NCBI GenBank assembly: GCA_001436895.1
Contig: JQAY01000006.1
Span: 71,903 to 135,902 of the forward strand
Origin: Weissella confusa
GTDB taxonomy: Bacteria; Bacillota; Bacilli; Lactobacillales; Lactobacillaceae
DNA: 64,000 nt
Reading direction: 5' to 3'
The notes beneath the pieces were generated by a model. The model was not told the origin of the DNA and did no database searches. It was given only the letters and a program-made list of their open reading frames with translations. This document shows, piece after piece, positions 18,138 through 28,118 of this stretch (positions are counted from its first letter, which is position 1; each line of letters opens with the position of its first letter). The translations under genes and the position numbers were made by a program.

Positions 18138-20371
18138 TACTTAAATGCTCGCTTTACTTCGTAGACATCCTTGACATTCTTAATTGAATCCATGATGTGT
18201 TCCAATTGTTCCAAGTTACGCACGCCAACACTCAATGAAATATTCACATTGTTATTGTGATCAATGCGACCGTTCACAAAGTTCAATGACTTCGTTGTGT
18301 TATTCACCGTACGAATAACGTCATTCAACAACTTGTTGCGGTTAGTTGCTGCCACAGCTAAGTCAGCGTCATACTCGTTCTTCGTATCACCTTCTGGCTT
18401 TTCCCAGGCAACATCAACCAAACGTTGACCTTCCGTTTCAGCCGCACGCAAGTTTGGGCATCCCAAACGGTGTACTGATACACCACGACCCTTGGTCACA
18501 TACCCGATAACTTCATCACCGGGTACTGGTGTACAACAGCGACCCAAACGAACCAACAAGTTGTCGACACCTTGAATCACAATCCGATCCTCACCGTGTT
18601 GTGGCTTCTCCTTCGACTTCTTGCTTTCGTTTTCAATCGTTTGGTGTTCTTCCAAAATGGCCTTTTGTTCGGCGGCTTGACGGGCTTCTTCAAGCTCCGC
18701 ACGCTTTTCTTCTGTGAACTTGTTTGCTACACCTTGAGGCTTCAAATCACCAAAGCCGAGCGATGCATACATGTCATCAACGCTTAGGAAGTGCAACTTC
18801 TCAGCTGCCTTAGCTTCGTTGTCAGCTTGCGTCAACTCTTCAACATCAAAGCCTTCCTCAGCTAGCCAATCGGCAACCATCTTTTTACCAGCTTCGATGT
18901 TGTCGTCCTTATCCAGCTTACGGAAGTATTGCTTAATCTTGTTACGGGCACGACGCGTTGACACCAAATTCATCCAATCACGATTTGGCTTGGCGTTTTG
19001 TGACGTCACAATTTCAACAATGTCACCCGTCTTAATTGGGTAATCCAACGGCACCATGCGGTCGTTAACCTTGGCTCCCGTTGTGTGGTTACCAACATTG
19101 GTGTGAATGCTGTACGCCATATCCAATGGTCCAGCACCCTTTGCCAACTCAATAACATCACCCTTTGGCGTGAAGGCAAACACGCGGTCCGTGAACAAGT
19201 CGCCCTTAACAGACTCCATGAAGTCATCCGCATCACGCGCATCTTCCTGCAATTCCAAGATTCCTTGGATCACATTCAACTTTTGCTGGTCCGCATTTTG
19301 GACATCCGCCCCAGCAAAGTTACCTTCCTTGTATGCCCAGTGGGCGGCCACACCGAATTCAGCGACTTCGTGCATTTGGTACGTACGAATTTGCACTTCA
19401 AGTGGACGACCACCCGGTCCGATGACTGACGTGTGCAATGATTGGTAACCATTTGCCTTTGGTAGCGCAATATAGTCCTTGAAACGACCTGGCATTGGCG
19501 TCCAACGCGCGTGGATAGCACCCAATACGGCGTATGTTTCAGGAATCGTATCTACCAAGACACGGATTGCTAACAAGTCGTAGATTTCGTCGAACTTCTT
19601 CTTCTTGTCCACCATCTTACGGTAGATTGAGTAGATGTGCTTTGGACGCCCGTATACTTCTGCATGTTGCAAATGCAATTCCGTAATCGCTTGCTCAATA
19701 TCGTTAACCGCTTGGTCAACAATTTCCAAACGCTCTTGACGACGCAATTGCATCGACTTAGCAATGTCGTGGTAGGCTTCTGGCTCAAGATAGCGCAATG
19801 ACATATCTTCAAGTTCCCACTTGATTGTCATAATTCCCAAACGATCAGCCAATGGTGCGTAGATTTCCAACGTTTCTGACGCAATGCGCTTTTGCTTTTC
19901 TTCACGCAATGCACTCAACGTACGCATGTTGTGCAAACGGTCCGCCAACTTAACGATGATGACACGAATATCGTGTGACATTGCCAACAACAACTTACGG
20001 TGATTTTCTGCTAGTTGCTCACGTGATGACTTATATTCAATCTTTGACAACTTTGACACGCCGTCAACGATTACAGCCACATCATGACCAAATTCACGTT
20101 CAACATCTTCTAACGTTGCTTCAGTATCCTCGACAACATCGTGCAGGTAACCCGCCACGACTGTATCTGGATCCATATGCAAGTCAGCCAAGATGCCAGC
20201 GACTTGAATCGGGTGAATAATGTAAGGTTCACCTGACTTGCGCTTTTGTTCCTTATGCAAGTTGTAAGCAAAATCGTATGCTTTATCAACTTTTTTAACA
20301 TGGTCCTCGTTCATGTACCCAGCAACGAGGTCATGCACTTCTTGTGCGTTCAACACTTTTGCTTCTGCCAT
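18137..20371 (-). CDS. rsh: Bifunctional (p)ppGpp synthetase/hydrolase (Rsh)
   Basis: A 744-residue stringent-response enzyme. The HD hydrolase domain is intact ([14 protein letters not shown] near residue 77), then the RelA/SpoT synthetase domain (KPNGYQSLH-type [11 protein letters not shown]), the TGS domain, and a C-terminal ACT domain. Both activities are therefore expected. The start at 20371 ([12 protein letters not shown]) has GAGGATAAATAT before it; the 47 extra residues of the longer frame run through an untranslated tRNA-like tract. It is followed directly by dtd. Confidence 0.96.
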   Translation of the reverse strand: MAEAKVLNAQEVHDLVAGYMNEDHVKKVDKAYDFAYNLHKEQKRKSGEPYIIHPIQVAGILADLHMDPDTVVAGYLHDVVEDTEATLEDVEREFGHDVAVIVDGVSKLSKIEYKSSREQLAENHRKLLLAMSHDIRVIIVKLADRLHNMRTLSALREEKQKRIASETLEIYAPLADRLGIMTIKWELEDMSLRYLEPEAYHDIAKSMQLRRQERLEIVDQAVNDIEQAITELHLQHAEVYGRPKHIYSIYRKMVDKKKKFDEIYDLLAIRVLVDTIPETYAVLGAIHARWTPMPGRFKDYIALPKANGYQSLHTSVIGPGGRPLEVQIRTYQMHEVAEFGVAAHWAYKEGNFAGADVQNADQQKLNVIQGILELQEDARDADDFMESVKGDLFTDRVFAFTPKGDVIELAKGAGPLDMAYSIHTNVGNHTTGAKVNDRMVPLDYPIKTGDIVEIVTSQNAKPNRDWMNLVSTRRARNKIKQYFRKLDKDDNIEAGKKMVADWLAEEGFDVEELTQADNEAKAAEKLHFLSVDDMYASLGFGDLKPQGVANKFTEEKRAELEEARQAAEQKAILEEHQTIENESKKSKEKPQHGEDRIVIQGVDNLLVRLGRCCTPVPGDEVIGYVTKGRGVSVHRLGCPNLRAAETEGQRLVDVAWEKPEGDTKNEYDADLAVAATNRNKLLNDVIRTVNNTTKSLNFVNGRIDHNNNVNISLSVGVRNLEQLEHIMDSIKNVKDVYEVKRAFK

Positions 20372-20397
20372 ATATTTATCCTCTGTTTCCAAACAAC

Positions 20398-20455
20398 CGC
20401 CGATGGGGATTCGAACCCGCAGCGTGTCATTCGTGCTATATCCATCCGGATAGTT
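20398..20455 (-). other. tRNA-like 3' fragment in the rsh leader
   Basis: On the minus strand GCGGGTTCGAATCCCC, a near-perfect tRNA T-arm, is followed by ATCGGCGG and then the rsh ribosome site. No matching 5' acceptor strand or anticodon arm was found upstream. It looks like the remnant of a tRNA 3' end or a chance T-loop mimic within the rsh 5' untranslated region. Confidence 0.4.
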
Positions 20456-20547
20456 ATTGTTTATTGTAACGCATTCACACCCATTTTTAATAGTTATTCG
20501 TATTACAAGCATAAGTCATTTATTCTTCCTGCAGTTAATCTGAGAAA

Positions 20548-20583
20548 AATAAAAAGCGAGTTCTCATAATTCGGAACTCGCTT
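20548..20583 (-). terminator. Terminator after dnaE
   Basis: Stem AAGCGAGTTC / GAACTCGCTT with T tract on the minus strand, between the dnaE stop codon and the rsh leader. Confidence 0.85.
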
Positions 20584-20599
20584 CATTAGAAACAGTCAT

Positions 20600-23500
20600 T
20601 TAATCTGCTTGGAAAACCACGTTGTTGGCGCCCAAAACTTCTTGTAGCGCCTTCATGGTCGCATCCCCAGCCGATAACCAATTACGTTGACCCAATGCCA
20701 ACTTTTTACCATCGGCTTCGTATACTGCCAACACTGGATTATTACCGTGGTGCGACATCACAACCGCATTCAGTGCATCAAGTGCACCAGCCGCTTGAGC
20801 TGCTGCTGTGATACGCAAATACCAGCGTCCAGTACCTGGCTCAGTTGTCGCAACTTGATCGGTTTGATTTTCAAAACGCTTGATAAACTGGCTCGCTTCA
20901 ACAATCGTATTCGCGACAATCTGAATGTCATCACGACCACGTTGTTGCTCGACCTTACCCGTCACTACCAAAACCTTTTCAGGTACTAACAATGGGGCCA
21001 CGCGTTGGAAGAGTTGTGGAAACAGTGTAATTGAAATCGAACCTGACAAGTCCATCCCATCCACAAACGCCATTTGATCGCCCTTCTTCGTGCGAATCTT
21101 TTTAACGTTTTCAACGTAAATCACGACCGTCGCCTGATTCATGCCAACCGCCAATGACGAAATATCAGTGTGACTGTTGTCAGGAATCGCCGCCAAGTAT
21201 GGCTCAATTGGGTGCCCGCTGAGGTAAACACCCAAGTAATCACGCTCATACCCTAGCTTTTCAGCCGGCGTAAAGTCTTCAATTTCACGAACCTTTGGGG
21301 TTAACGAAGCAAACAGCGACATCGACTCACCTGCCAATCCAATCGCATCAATGAATCCTTGCAATGACGCTAGAATTGATTTGCGATTGAAACCAAATTC
21401 GTCGAGCGCACCCGCATAAACCAGCGACTCAAGTTGTTCAACCTTACGATACTTGCTCTCAAGACGGCCAATCAAGTTGCCCAGATCCTTGTAAGCCCCG
21501 TTTTCTTGGCGCTCCTTCAGGATTGATTCACGGAAATCACGACGCATACCTGCAATTGAAGCCAACCCCATCTGGAGCTCGCCTTGCTTGTTCATTGAAT
21601 AACCTTGCCACGAATGATTGATACTTGGCCCCAGCAACTTAACGCCAGATGCCTTCGCTTCAGCAATATACGCGCCAACCTTTTTCTTGTCAGCAATAGC
21701 ATCATTCAAAACAGCCTTGTAGAAAGCGGCTGGATAATGCGCCTTGATATAAGCCAACTGGAAGGCCAGCTTTGAATAGGCCACCGCGTGCGAACGGTTA
21801 AACCCGTACTGGGCAAACGTTTCAATATAACCAAATACTTGTTCGGCGACCTTTTCGTCATGACCGTTTGCTACCGCCCCAGCAATAAAGTCCGTCTTCA
21901 TCGCGGCAATCTTAGCACCGTCCTTTTTCGACATCGCACGGCGTAGCAAATCGGCACCACCTAGTGAGAACCCAGCGAATTGTTGCGCCACACGCATAAC
22001 TTGCTCTTGATAGACGATAACGCCATAGGTTGGCGCTAGAATATCCGCCATACTTTGGTCTGGTACGTCTTGCTTCTCTTGTCCATGCTTACGAGCCACG
22101 AAATGTGGAATGTTTTGCATGGGACCTGGACGGAACAGTGCGTTCGCCGCCACGATATCTTCAAAGCTGTCTGGTTGTAACTGACGCAAGATGTTCTTCA
22201 TCCCGGCTGATTCAAACTGGAACACACCATTCGTCATGCCGTGACGGAACAAACGTAGTGTCGCATCGTCATTTAAGTTAATGTTGGCAATGTTAAAGTT
22301 GGCACCCTCTTCGGTCTTTTGAATATCACGTAACGCGATATCCAAAATGTTCATGTTAGAAAGTGCCAAGAAATCCATCTTCAACAAGCCAAGCGCTTCA
22401 ACTGGTCCCTTTGGTAATTGCGTCACCAAACGACCATCTTCACCCAGCTGCACTGGCATTGTTTGCACTAGCGGATCAGCTGAAAGGACGACACCGGCAG
22501 CGTGTAATGATGAATTACGTGGTAAGCCTTCTAACTTACGCGCTGTTTGATACAACAATTCACCATCAACTGGCAAATCAATCAACGCATTACGGAAAGG
22601 TTGTGATGATTCATACGCCGCTTCCAGATTAGCTGCATCACGTGGCATCGACTTCGATAGCGCATCAATTTGCGTTGGATTTAAGCCAAACACACGCGCC
22701 ACGTCACGGATAACCGCGCGTTGTGCCATCGTTGAGAACGTGATAATTTGCGCTACACGCTCATGACCGTACTTCTCATGCAAATATGACAATACTTCTT
22801 CACGACGATTATCAGGAATATCAATATCGATATCCGGCATTTGCGCACGTTCTGGATTCAAGAAACGCTCAAAAAGCAAATCGTACGCAATTGGATCAAC
22901 ATCGGTAATCCAAAGTGTGTATGCCACTAGCGAACCAGCGGCTGATCCACGTCCTGGGCCAGTGCGGATAGCGCTTTTGTGCGCAAAGTTCAGCACATCC
23001 CAAACAATCAGGAAATAATCCGCAAATCCCAGTTCAACAATGACATCCAATTCGTGCGCCAAACGTTCTTGATACACCGTCTCATCAACTGACAAACCAT
23101 GCAAACGATTCTTTAACCCAGTTGTCGCCAATTCACGTAAGTAGTCGGCCGACGTTTGGCCATTCGGCGTTTCAAACGGTGGCAACGTTACCTTTGACTT
23201 CACTAATTCAAATTCACTGTGCTCAGCAATCCAATCAGTATTCGCGACCGCATCCCCCAAACCACGTGCCACAAATTCAGCCGTCCACTCTTCAGCAGAT
23301 TCCAAATAAGCTGTGGCAGGTTCGCGTTGTGCCTGGGCGACATTCGCAATGACCTCACCTTGACCAATTTTGCGAATCACTTGCGCCGCAAATTGATCTT
23401 GTGGGTCAGCATAGTCAACTTCCGTCAACGCTAGCAAACGGGCACCGGTGTTCTCTGACAAATGGCGTAATTGCATAATTAATTCATCACGCATTCCCGT

Positions 23501-23977
23501 CGACACACCCAAAAAGACATGGTTCGCATCAGTCACTGCACTAATACTTTGCACCATATCCATTGCGCGTTCCGGTTCGGCTCCCAAAATAACGGGCAAC
23601 TCACCAACACTTGGCAACACAATATATAGGCCAGCCAAATAAGCCGTCAACATGTCAAACGTCACAACTTCAGATGTTGTCTTCAACAAGCTACTGATTG
23701 CCAGCAAATTGTGATAACCGGTTTGATTCTCAACCAACAACACCATTGGATAATGCTGTGAAGTTGCCAATCCTTGAATTGTGATTGTCAGGCCAAGAAT
23801 TGGTTTAATGTCAGCTGACTTGGCAGCACGGTAAAAATTATCCATGCCGTATAAGACATCATTGTCCGTCATCGCAACCGCGGTGTACCCCTTTTCTTTT
23901 GCAGAGGCCACGAGTTGACTTGGCATCATGGGACTTTGTAACAAACTGAATGCCGTTTTTGTTTGTAGTGGTACCAT
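20600..23977 (-). CDS. dnaE: DNA polymerase III subunit alpha DnaE
   Basis: A 1125-residue replicative polymerase of the DnaE3 type of low-GC Gram positives, thought to extend primers for PolC. The N-terminal PHP domain lacks the usual HxH metal motif, as in related DnaE. The catalytic core shows PDIDIDIPDNRR with the metal-binding aspartates, followed by a helix-hairpin-helix and an OB fold (TVVIYVENVKKI, near residue 960). The ATG at 23977 has AAGGGG seven bases upstream. Confidence 0.96.
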   Translation of the reverse strand: MVPLQTKTAFSLLQSPMMPSQLVASAKEKGYTAVAMTDNDVLYGMDNFYRAAKSADIKPILGLTITIQGLATSQHYPMVLLVENQTGYHNLLAISSLLKTTSEVVTFDMLTAYLAGLYIVLPSVGELPVILGAEPERAMDMVQSISAVTDANHVFLGVSTGMRDELIMQLRHLSENTGARLLALTEVDYADPQDQFAAQVIRKIGQGEVIANVAQAQREPATAYLESAEEWTAEFVARGLGDAVANTDWIAEHSEFELVKSKVTLPPFETPNGQTSADYLRELATTGLKNRLHGLSVDETVYQERLAHELDVIVELGFADYFLIVWDVLNFAHKSAIRTGPGRGSAAGSLVAYTLWITDVDPIAYDLLFERFLNPERAQMPDIDIDIPDNRREEVLSYLHEKYGHERVAQIITFSTMAQRAVIRDVARVFGLNPTQIDALSKSMPRDAANLEAAYESSQPFRNALIDLPVDGELLYQTARKLEGLPRNSSLHAAGVVLSADPLVQTMPVQLGEDGRLVTQLPKGPVEALGLLKMDFLALSNMNILDIALRDIQKTEEGANFNIANINLNDDATLRLFRHGMTNGVFQFESAGMKNILRQLQPDSFEDIVAANALFRPGPMQNIPHFVARKHGQEKQDVPDQSMADILAPTYGVIVYQEQVMRVAQQFAGFSLGGADLLRRAMSKKDGAKIAAMKTDFIAGAVANGHDEKVAEQVFGYIETFAQYGFNRSHAVAYSKLAFQLAYIKAHYPAAFYKAVLNDAIADKKKVGAYIAEAKASGVKLLGPSINHSWQGYSMNKQGELQMGLASIAGMRRDFRESILKERQENGAYKDLGNLIGRLESKYRKVEQLESLVYAGALDEFGFNRKSILASLQGFIDAIGLAGESMSLFASLTPKVREIEDFTPAEKLGYERDYLGVYLSGHPIEPYLAAIPDNSHTDISSLAVGMNQATVVIYVENVKKIRTKKGDQMAFVDGMDLSGSISITLFPQLFQRVAPLLVPEKVLVVTGKVEQQRGRDDIQIVANTIVEASQFIKRFENQTDQVATTEPGTGRWYLRITAAAQAAGALDALNAVVMSHHGNNPVLAVYEADGKKLALGQRNWLSAGDATMKALQEVLGANNVVFQAD

Positions 23978-24044
23978 ATCTGCCCCTTCCTGAACGTCAT
24001 GGTTCAAATTCGTTTTAACTTAATTTCATTATAGCGATAACCCG

Positions 24045-24078
24045 AAAAAAAGACCACCCGCAGAACGGATGGTCTTTT
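24045..24078 (-). terminator. Terminator after the DUF2929 gene
   Basis: Stem AAAGACCATCC / GGGTGGTCTTT with T7 on the minus strand. Confidence 0.85.
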
Positions 24079-24097
24079 AGAGTCGTGTGTACAACTA

Positions 24098-24298
24098 TTA
24101 ATCTTCCGCCTTGGCCGCATCCTTAGGAGCAGCAGACTTTGAGATAGCTGAAAATGCAACCGTACCGATTACACCAATCACCATCGCAAACAATGACGTA
24201 GTAGTTGCGTTGTATGAAGTTCCTTCAAGGGCACTACCGATGTAACCGATAATTTCACCCAAGATGAACGTCCAGAAGAAAGTTACGACGTACTTCAT
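24098..24298 (-). CDS. DUF2929 small membrane protein (YjzD-like)
   Basis: A 66-residue protein with two membrane segments (VVTFFWTFILGEIIGYIGSA and SLFAMVIGVIGTVAFSAIS) and a charged tail. The pattern fits the DUF2929 family of Firmicutes, which often lies beside dnaE. Its function is unknown. Confidence 0.75.
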   Translation of the reverse strand: MKYVVTFFWTFILGEIIGYIGSALEGTSYNATTTSLFAMVIGVIGTVAFSAISKSAAPKDAAKAED

Positions 24299-24398
24299 TT
24301 TTCTACCTCTTAGCCTCTTTCGGCCAAAATGATTTTACCTGAACAGTCTACGCCTATTTTCGAAAAAAGTCACACGTTAATTGCCACGCCTGCCAAAA

Positions 24399-24896
24399 TT
24401 AGCGACGCGTGTACTTCACAATGCGCCAATCGTATTGATTGTCGTCATTAGCTGGACCAGAAGCGATTTCCTCACCAAGCCAAATCGTCTTATCAACAGG
24501 TGCCATCAAAACGTCACCCATAAAATCAGTGTCTAAGTACGTCACGTATAGAATGTCGGCTACTGGCAAGTAACTATCATAAATCGCCTTACCACCGATA
24601 ACCGCAAGCTTCATGTTGTTTTCATCAGCAATACGCTCAGCTTCATCCATGCTATAAACTTTGTCAAAACCAGCTGGTACTGCCAAATTTTCGTCGTGCG
24701 TCAACACCATGTTAATGCGTTCTGGCAATGCACGTCCGCCAAAGCTTAGCATGGTATTACGTCCCATCAACGCCACTTGGTGAATCGTTTGTTCCTTAAA
24801 GAACTTCATGTCGGTCTTTTGACGCCATGGAATCGATCCATTCAATGCAATTGTCCCATTGTTAGTTTGTGCCCAGATCAAAATCTTTTCAGCCAT
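24399..24896 (-). CDS. folA: Dihydrofolate reductase
   Basis: A 165-residue enzyme that reduces dihydrofolate with NADPH. The motifs WAQTNNGTIALNGSIPWR (substrate loop), GRNTMLSFGGRALPERIN (cofactor) and IGGKAIYDSYLP are all present. It lies six bases downstream of the ABC-F gene stop. Confidence 0.96.
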   Translation of the reverse strand: MAEKILIWAQTNNGTIALNGSIPWRQKTDMKFFKEQTIHQVALMGRNTMLSFGGRALPERINMVLTHDENLAVPAGFDKVYSMDEAERIADENNMKLAVIGGKAIYDSYLPVADILYVTYLDTDFMGDVLMAPVDKTIWLGEEIASGPANDDNQYDWRIVKYTRR

Positions 24897-24902
24897 TATC
24901 GC

Positions 24903-26792
24903 TTACCCCTCTACGCGTTCTGATAGCTCTTCCCAGCGCATCATCTTATCTTCGAGCGCTTGGTTTGTTTCATCTAATTGTGCTTGCAACTCGCTTAACT
25001 TACCAAAATCAGCGCCATTTTCGACCATGTCGGCCTCAATTTGGCTAATCTTCCCCTCAAGTTCAGCAATGTCGTCTTCAATTGTGTCCCATTCTTTTTG
25101 TTCAGCCCACGTCAACTTCTTTTTCTTTGGTGTCTCAGCAACCGGCTTCTTTTCAGCAGCTGGCTTGGCAGGTTTTGGTGCATCCGTTGTTGGCGCACCA
25201 AATTCTGCTAAGTAATCACTGAACATCCCACGGTAACGGGTAATTTGACCGGCACCGCGGAAGATAATCAATTGGTCAGCAACCTTATCCAAGAAGTAAC
25301 GATCGTGGGAAACCGTAATAACCGTACCAGCGAATGAACGCAAGTAATCTTCCAAAACCGTCAACGTGCCAATATCCAAATCATTGGTTGGCTCGTCCAA
25401 AAGCAATACGTTTGGTTGTTGAATCAACAACTTCAATAGGTACAAACGACGCTTCTCACCACCTGAAAGTTGACGAATCAACGTACCGTGCATGAAGCTT
25501 GGGAACAAGAATTGCTCCAAGAGTTCAGCAGCCGATACGACGTTTCCATCACGGTCAGTCACTTCTTCAGCAACTTCAGATAGGTACGCCAACATGCGCT
25601 TGTCCTCAGGGATTGGTTCTGTGACTTGCGTGTAGTAAGCAATCTTAACCGTCTCACCGATTTCAATCACACCAGAATCTAGTTGTTGTACCCCCGCAAT
25701 CGCGTTCAACAACGTTGACTTTCCAGTTCCGTTTGGACCAGTAATACCAATGCGTTGGTTGGCTTGAATCAATTCATTGAAATCATCCAAAATCACACGG
25801 CCATCAAAGGCCAAGCTAGCATGTTCAATGTTGATAACCTTCTTACCCAAGCGTTGTTGACCCATGTTAACTTCAACATCACCTTCAACTTGACGGGTAC
25901 CTTGTTGCGCTGCCAAGTCAGCAAAGGCGTTTTCACGGGCCTTTTGCTTCGTAGAACGGGCCTTAGCACCCGTACGCATCCAAGCCAATTCCTTCTTGTA
26001 GAGTTGGGCAGACTTGTGTTCAGCAACTGCTTCCGCCTCAACACGTTCAGCCTTTGACGTCACATACTTCTCGTAGTTACCGATGTATTCGTACAACTTA
26101 CCAAATGACATTTCAAAAATGCGGTTCGTGACGATATCCAAGAAGTAACGATCGTGGGTAACCGTCATCACGGCACCCTTGTAATCAGACAAGTACTTTT
26201 CCAACCACTCAATTGAATCAAAGTCCAAGTGGTTAGTTGGCTCGTCCAAAAGCAACAAGTCAGGTGCTTGAATCAACACTTGTGCCAATCCAACACGCTT
26301 ACGTTGTCCACCAGACAAAGCTGACACTGGCAAATCCAAATTAGGCAAGTGCAATTGCGTCAAAATTGTCTTCACTTCAGACTCCGCTACCCAAGCATCT
26401 TCTTGCGTCATTTGTTGCTCCAACTTCGTGTAGCGGTTCAACAACTTCTCATCAGTTGGGTTAGCTGAATAAGCTTCCAAAGCTGCTTCGTAATCACGAA
26501 TCAATTGGAATACCGGTTGGGCACCAGCGAAGATGGCTTCCATCACCTTCTTGTCGCCATCTAGTGGTGGCTCTTGTTGCAAATAACCAATCGTGTAGTC
26601 ATTTGGTGTGTCGATTGACCCACTATCAGCAGGGTTTAAACCAGAGATGGCATTCAACAAGGTCGTCTTACCAGTTCCATTCACACCAACAATCCCGACA
26701 CGGTCACCCGTTTCAATCAGGAAAGATACTTGGTCAAGCAGTGTTTTTTCACCATAAACACTCTTCAAATCAGTCGCGCGTAGTTGCTTCAT
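24903..26792 (-). CDS. ABC-F family ATPase (Uup/YfmR-like)
   Basis: A 629-residue soluble protein with two ABC domains: Walker A GVNGTGKTT and GPNGTGKST, signatures LSGGQRKRVGLA and LSGGEKRRLYLL. A linker with TGAKARSTKQKARE and a C-terminal coiled coil follow. This is the Uup/YfmR type of ABC-F protein, which acts on stalled ribosomes and not as a transporter. Its ATG overlaps the cca stop codon by one base. Confidence 0.92.
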   Translation of the reverse strand: MKQLRATDLKSVYGEKTLLDQVSFLIETGDRVGIVGVNGTGKTTLLNAISGLNPADSGSIDTPNDYTIGYLQQEPPLDGDKKVMEAIFAGAQPVFQLIRDYEAALEAYSANPTDEKLLNRYTKLEQQMTQEDAWVAESEVKTILTQLHLPNLDLPVSALSGGQRKRVGLAQVLIQAPDLLLLDEPTNHLDFDSIEWLEKYLSDYKGAVMTVTHDRYFLDIVTNRIFEMSFGKLYEYIGNYEKYVTSKAERVEAEAVAEHKSAQLYKKELAWMRTGAKARSTKQKARENAFADLAAQQGTRQVEGDVEVNMGQQRLGKKVINIEHASLAFDGRVILDDFNELIQANQRIGITGPNGTGKSTLLNAIAGVQQLDSGVIEIGETVKIAYYTQVTEPIPEDKRMLAYLSEVAEEVTDRDGNVVSAAELLEQFLFPSFMHGTLIRQLSGGEKRRLYLLKLLIQQPNVLLLDEPTNDLDIGTLTVLEDYLRSFAGTVITVSHDRYFLDKVADQLIIFRGAGQITRYRGMFSDYLAEFGAPTTDAPKPAKPAAEKKPVAETPKKKKLTWAEQKEWDTIEDDIAELEGKISQIEADMVENGADFGKLSELQAQLDETNQALEDKMMRWEELSERVEG

Positions 26793-28012
26793 TACTTATT
26801 CGTCTCTTTCTCTACCATCTTTTGTGCTTCAGCTTGCAAAACAGCGTGGTTGTTCGCCAAATCACCTGCAACGACCTTACGTTCAAGGGTTGCCAAAATC
26901 TTACCAAACAATGGCCCTGGCTTAAGGCCCATGCCCTTAGTCAAATCACCACCGTTAAAGGCCAATTCGTTCTTTGTCTTAATCTTCAAGTCACCATAGC
27001 GACTTTCCAACTTTGGTACATCTACCACAAGCTCACTCAACGTCGCAACACGAAGCGCATTATCAATAGCTGCACCAGTTTCGTACAAGTCCCAGGCTTC
27101 AACGTCGCCCAAGCGCAACTTGTTCAACAACTTAATAGATGCCTTGATTGTCTTCACCATATCGTTTGAGTGCTTCCACTTCTTCAAGAACAAACCTGCA
27201 TCTTCAGGCGTCAAACCAAGTTCGAAGACCAACAGTGTCCAAGCTTCTTCATCGTTTGTTGGTTGCTGGTCAGCCAACAAGTCAGCATAACCAATCAAAT
27301 CAATGTCGACTGTTTCAAGACCAGGCATGTACTTATTCAACGTCGTGGCAATCATTTCTAGCAAACCATAACGCGCTGCCTTACCTTGAAGGAGCTTCGT
27401 GAATTCGACATTCGTACGCTCAATCGCAATGTTGGCCAACAAGCGTGCGTTATCCTTAATGGCTTGGAGCGTCTTTTCTTCAATCTTGAAGTCCAATTGT
27501 GCTGCAAAACGAACGGCACGCATCATGCGCAAGGCATCTTCGTGGAAACGTTCTTCTGCTTCGCCAACGGCACGCAAGATGTGATTGTCCATGTCTGACA
27601 AACCATCAAACATGTCAATGATTTCACCATCCTTAGTCAACGCAAAGGCATTCACTGTGAAATCACGGCGCTTCAAGTCTTCTTCTAATGAACGGACAAA
27701 TGTAACTTCATCAGGACGACGAAAATCCGTGTACGTTGATTCCGTTCGGAACGTCGTCGTCTCATAACCTTGGCCATGATCCAAAATCATAACAGTGCCG
27801 TGTTCGATACCAGTATCAACCGTGCGATCAAACAAAGCCTTTACTTCTTCAGGATAGGCAGAAGTCGCAATATCAACGTCGTGGATTGGCTTGCCCAACA
27901 AAGTGTCGCGCACTGATCCACCGACGAAGTACGCTTCATAACCGGCTGCTTCGATTGTTTCAAGAATTGGTAGCGCCGCCACGAATTCAGCGGGCATCTT
28001 TTCTAACTTCAT
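26792..28012 (-). CDS. cca: CCA tRNA nucleotidyltransferase
   Basis: A 406-residue class II enzyme that adds CCA to tRNA 3' ends. The head shows VGGSVRDTLLGKPIHDVDIATSA with the catalytic DxD, followed by RRDFTVNA and EDALRMMRAVRFAAQL, the nucleotide-specificity helices. AGGAGG stands eight bases before ATG 28012. Confidence 0.96.
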   Translation of the reverse strand: MKLEKMPAEFVAALPILETIEAAGYEAYFVGGSVRDTLLGKPIHDVDIATSAYPEEVKALFDRTVDTGIEHGTVMILDHGQGYETTTFRTESTYTDFRRPDEVTFVRSLEEDLKRRDFTVNAFALTKDGEIIDMFDGLSDMDNHILRAVGEAEERFHEDALRMMRAVRFAAQLDFKIEEKTLQAIKDNARLLANIAIERTNVEFTKLLQGKAARYGLLEMIATTLNKYMPGLETVDIDLIGYADLLADQQPTNDEEAWTLLVFELGLTPEDAGLFLKKWKHSNDMVKTIKASIKLLNKLRLGDVEAWDLYETGAAIDNALRVATLSELVVDVPKLESRYGDLKIKTKNELAFNGGDLTKGMGLKPGPLFGKILATLERKVVAGDLANNHAVLQAEAQKMVEKETNK

Positions 28013-28118
28013 TTTTGAGTCCTCCTTGGACTTACTCGTCCCTTAAGTATACCAGGAAATGACCGCTCGTATGGTATTTAATCAAAGCAATTCGCGTTTT
28101 AAAAGAATGAATATTCAT

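Noticed and set aside
20372-20512. 47-residue N-terminal extension of Rsh
   Set aside because: It covers the tRNA-like tract and probable promoter; the family start MAEAKVL has a good ribosome site.
26564-27169. 201-codon plus-strand frame spanning the ABC-F and cca genes
   Set aside because: Crosses two well-supported genes in antisense; low-complexity Gln/His/Ser product.
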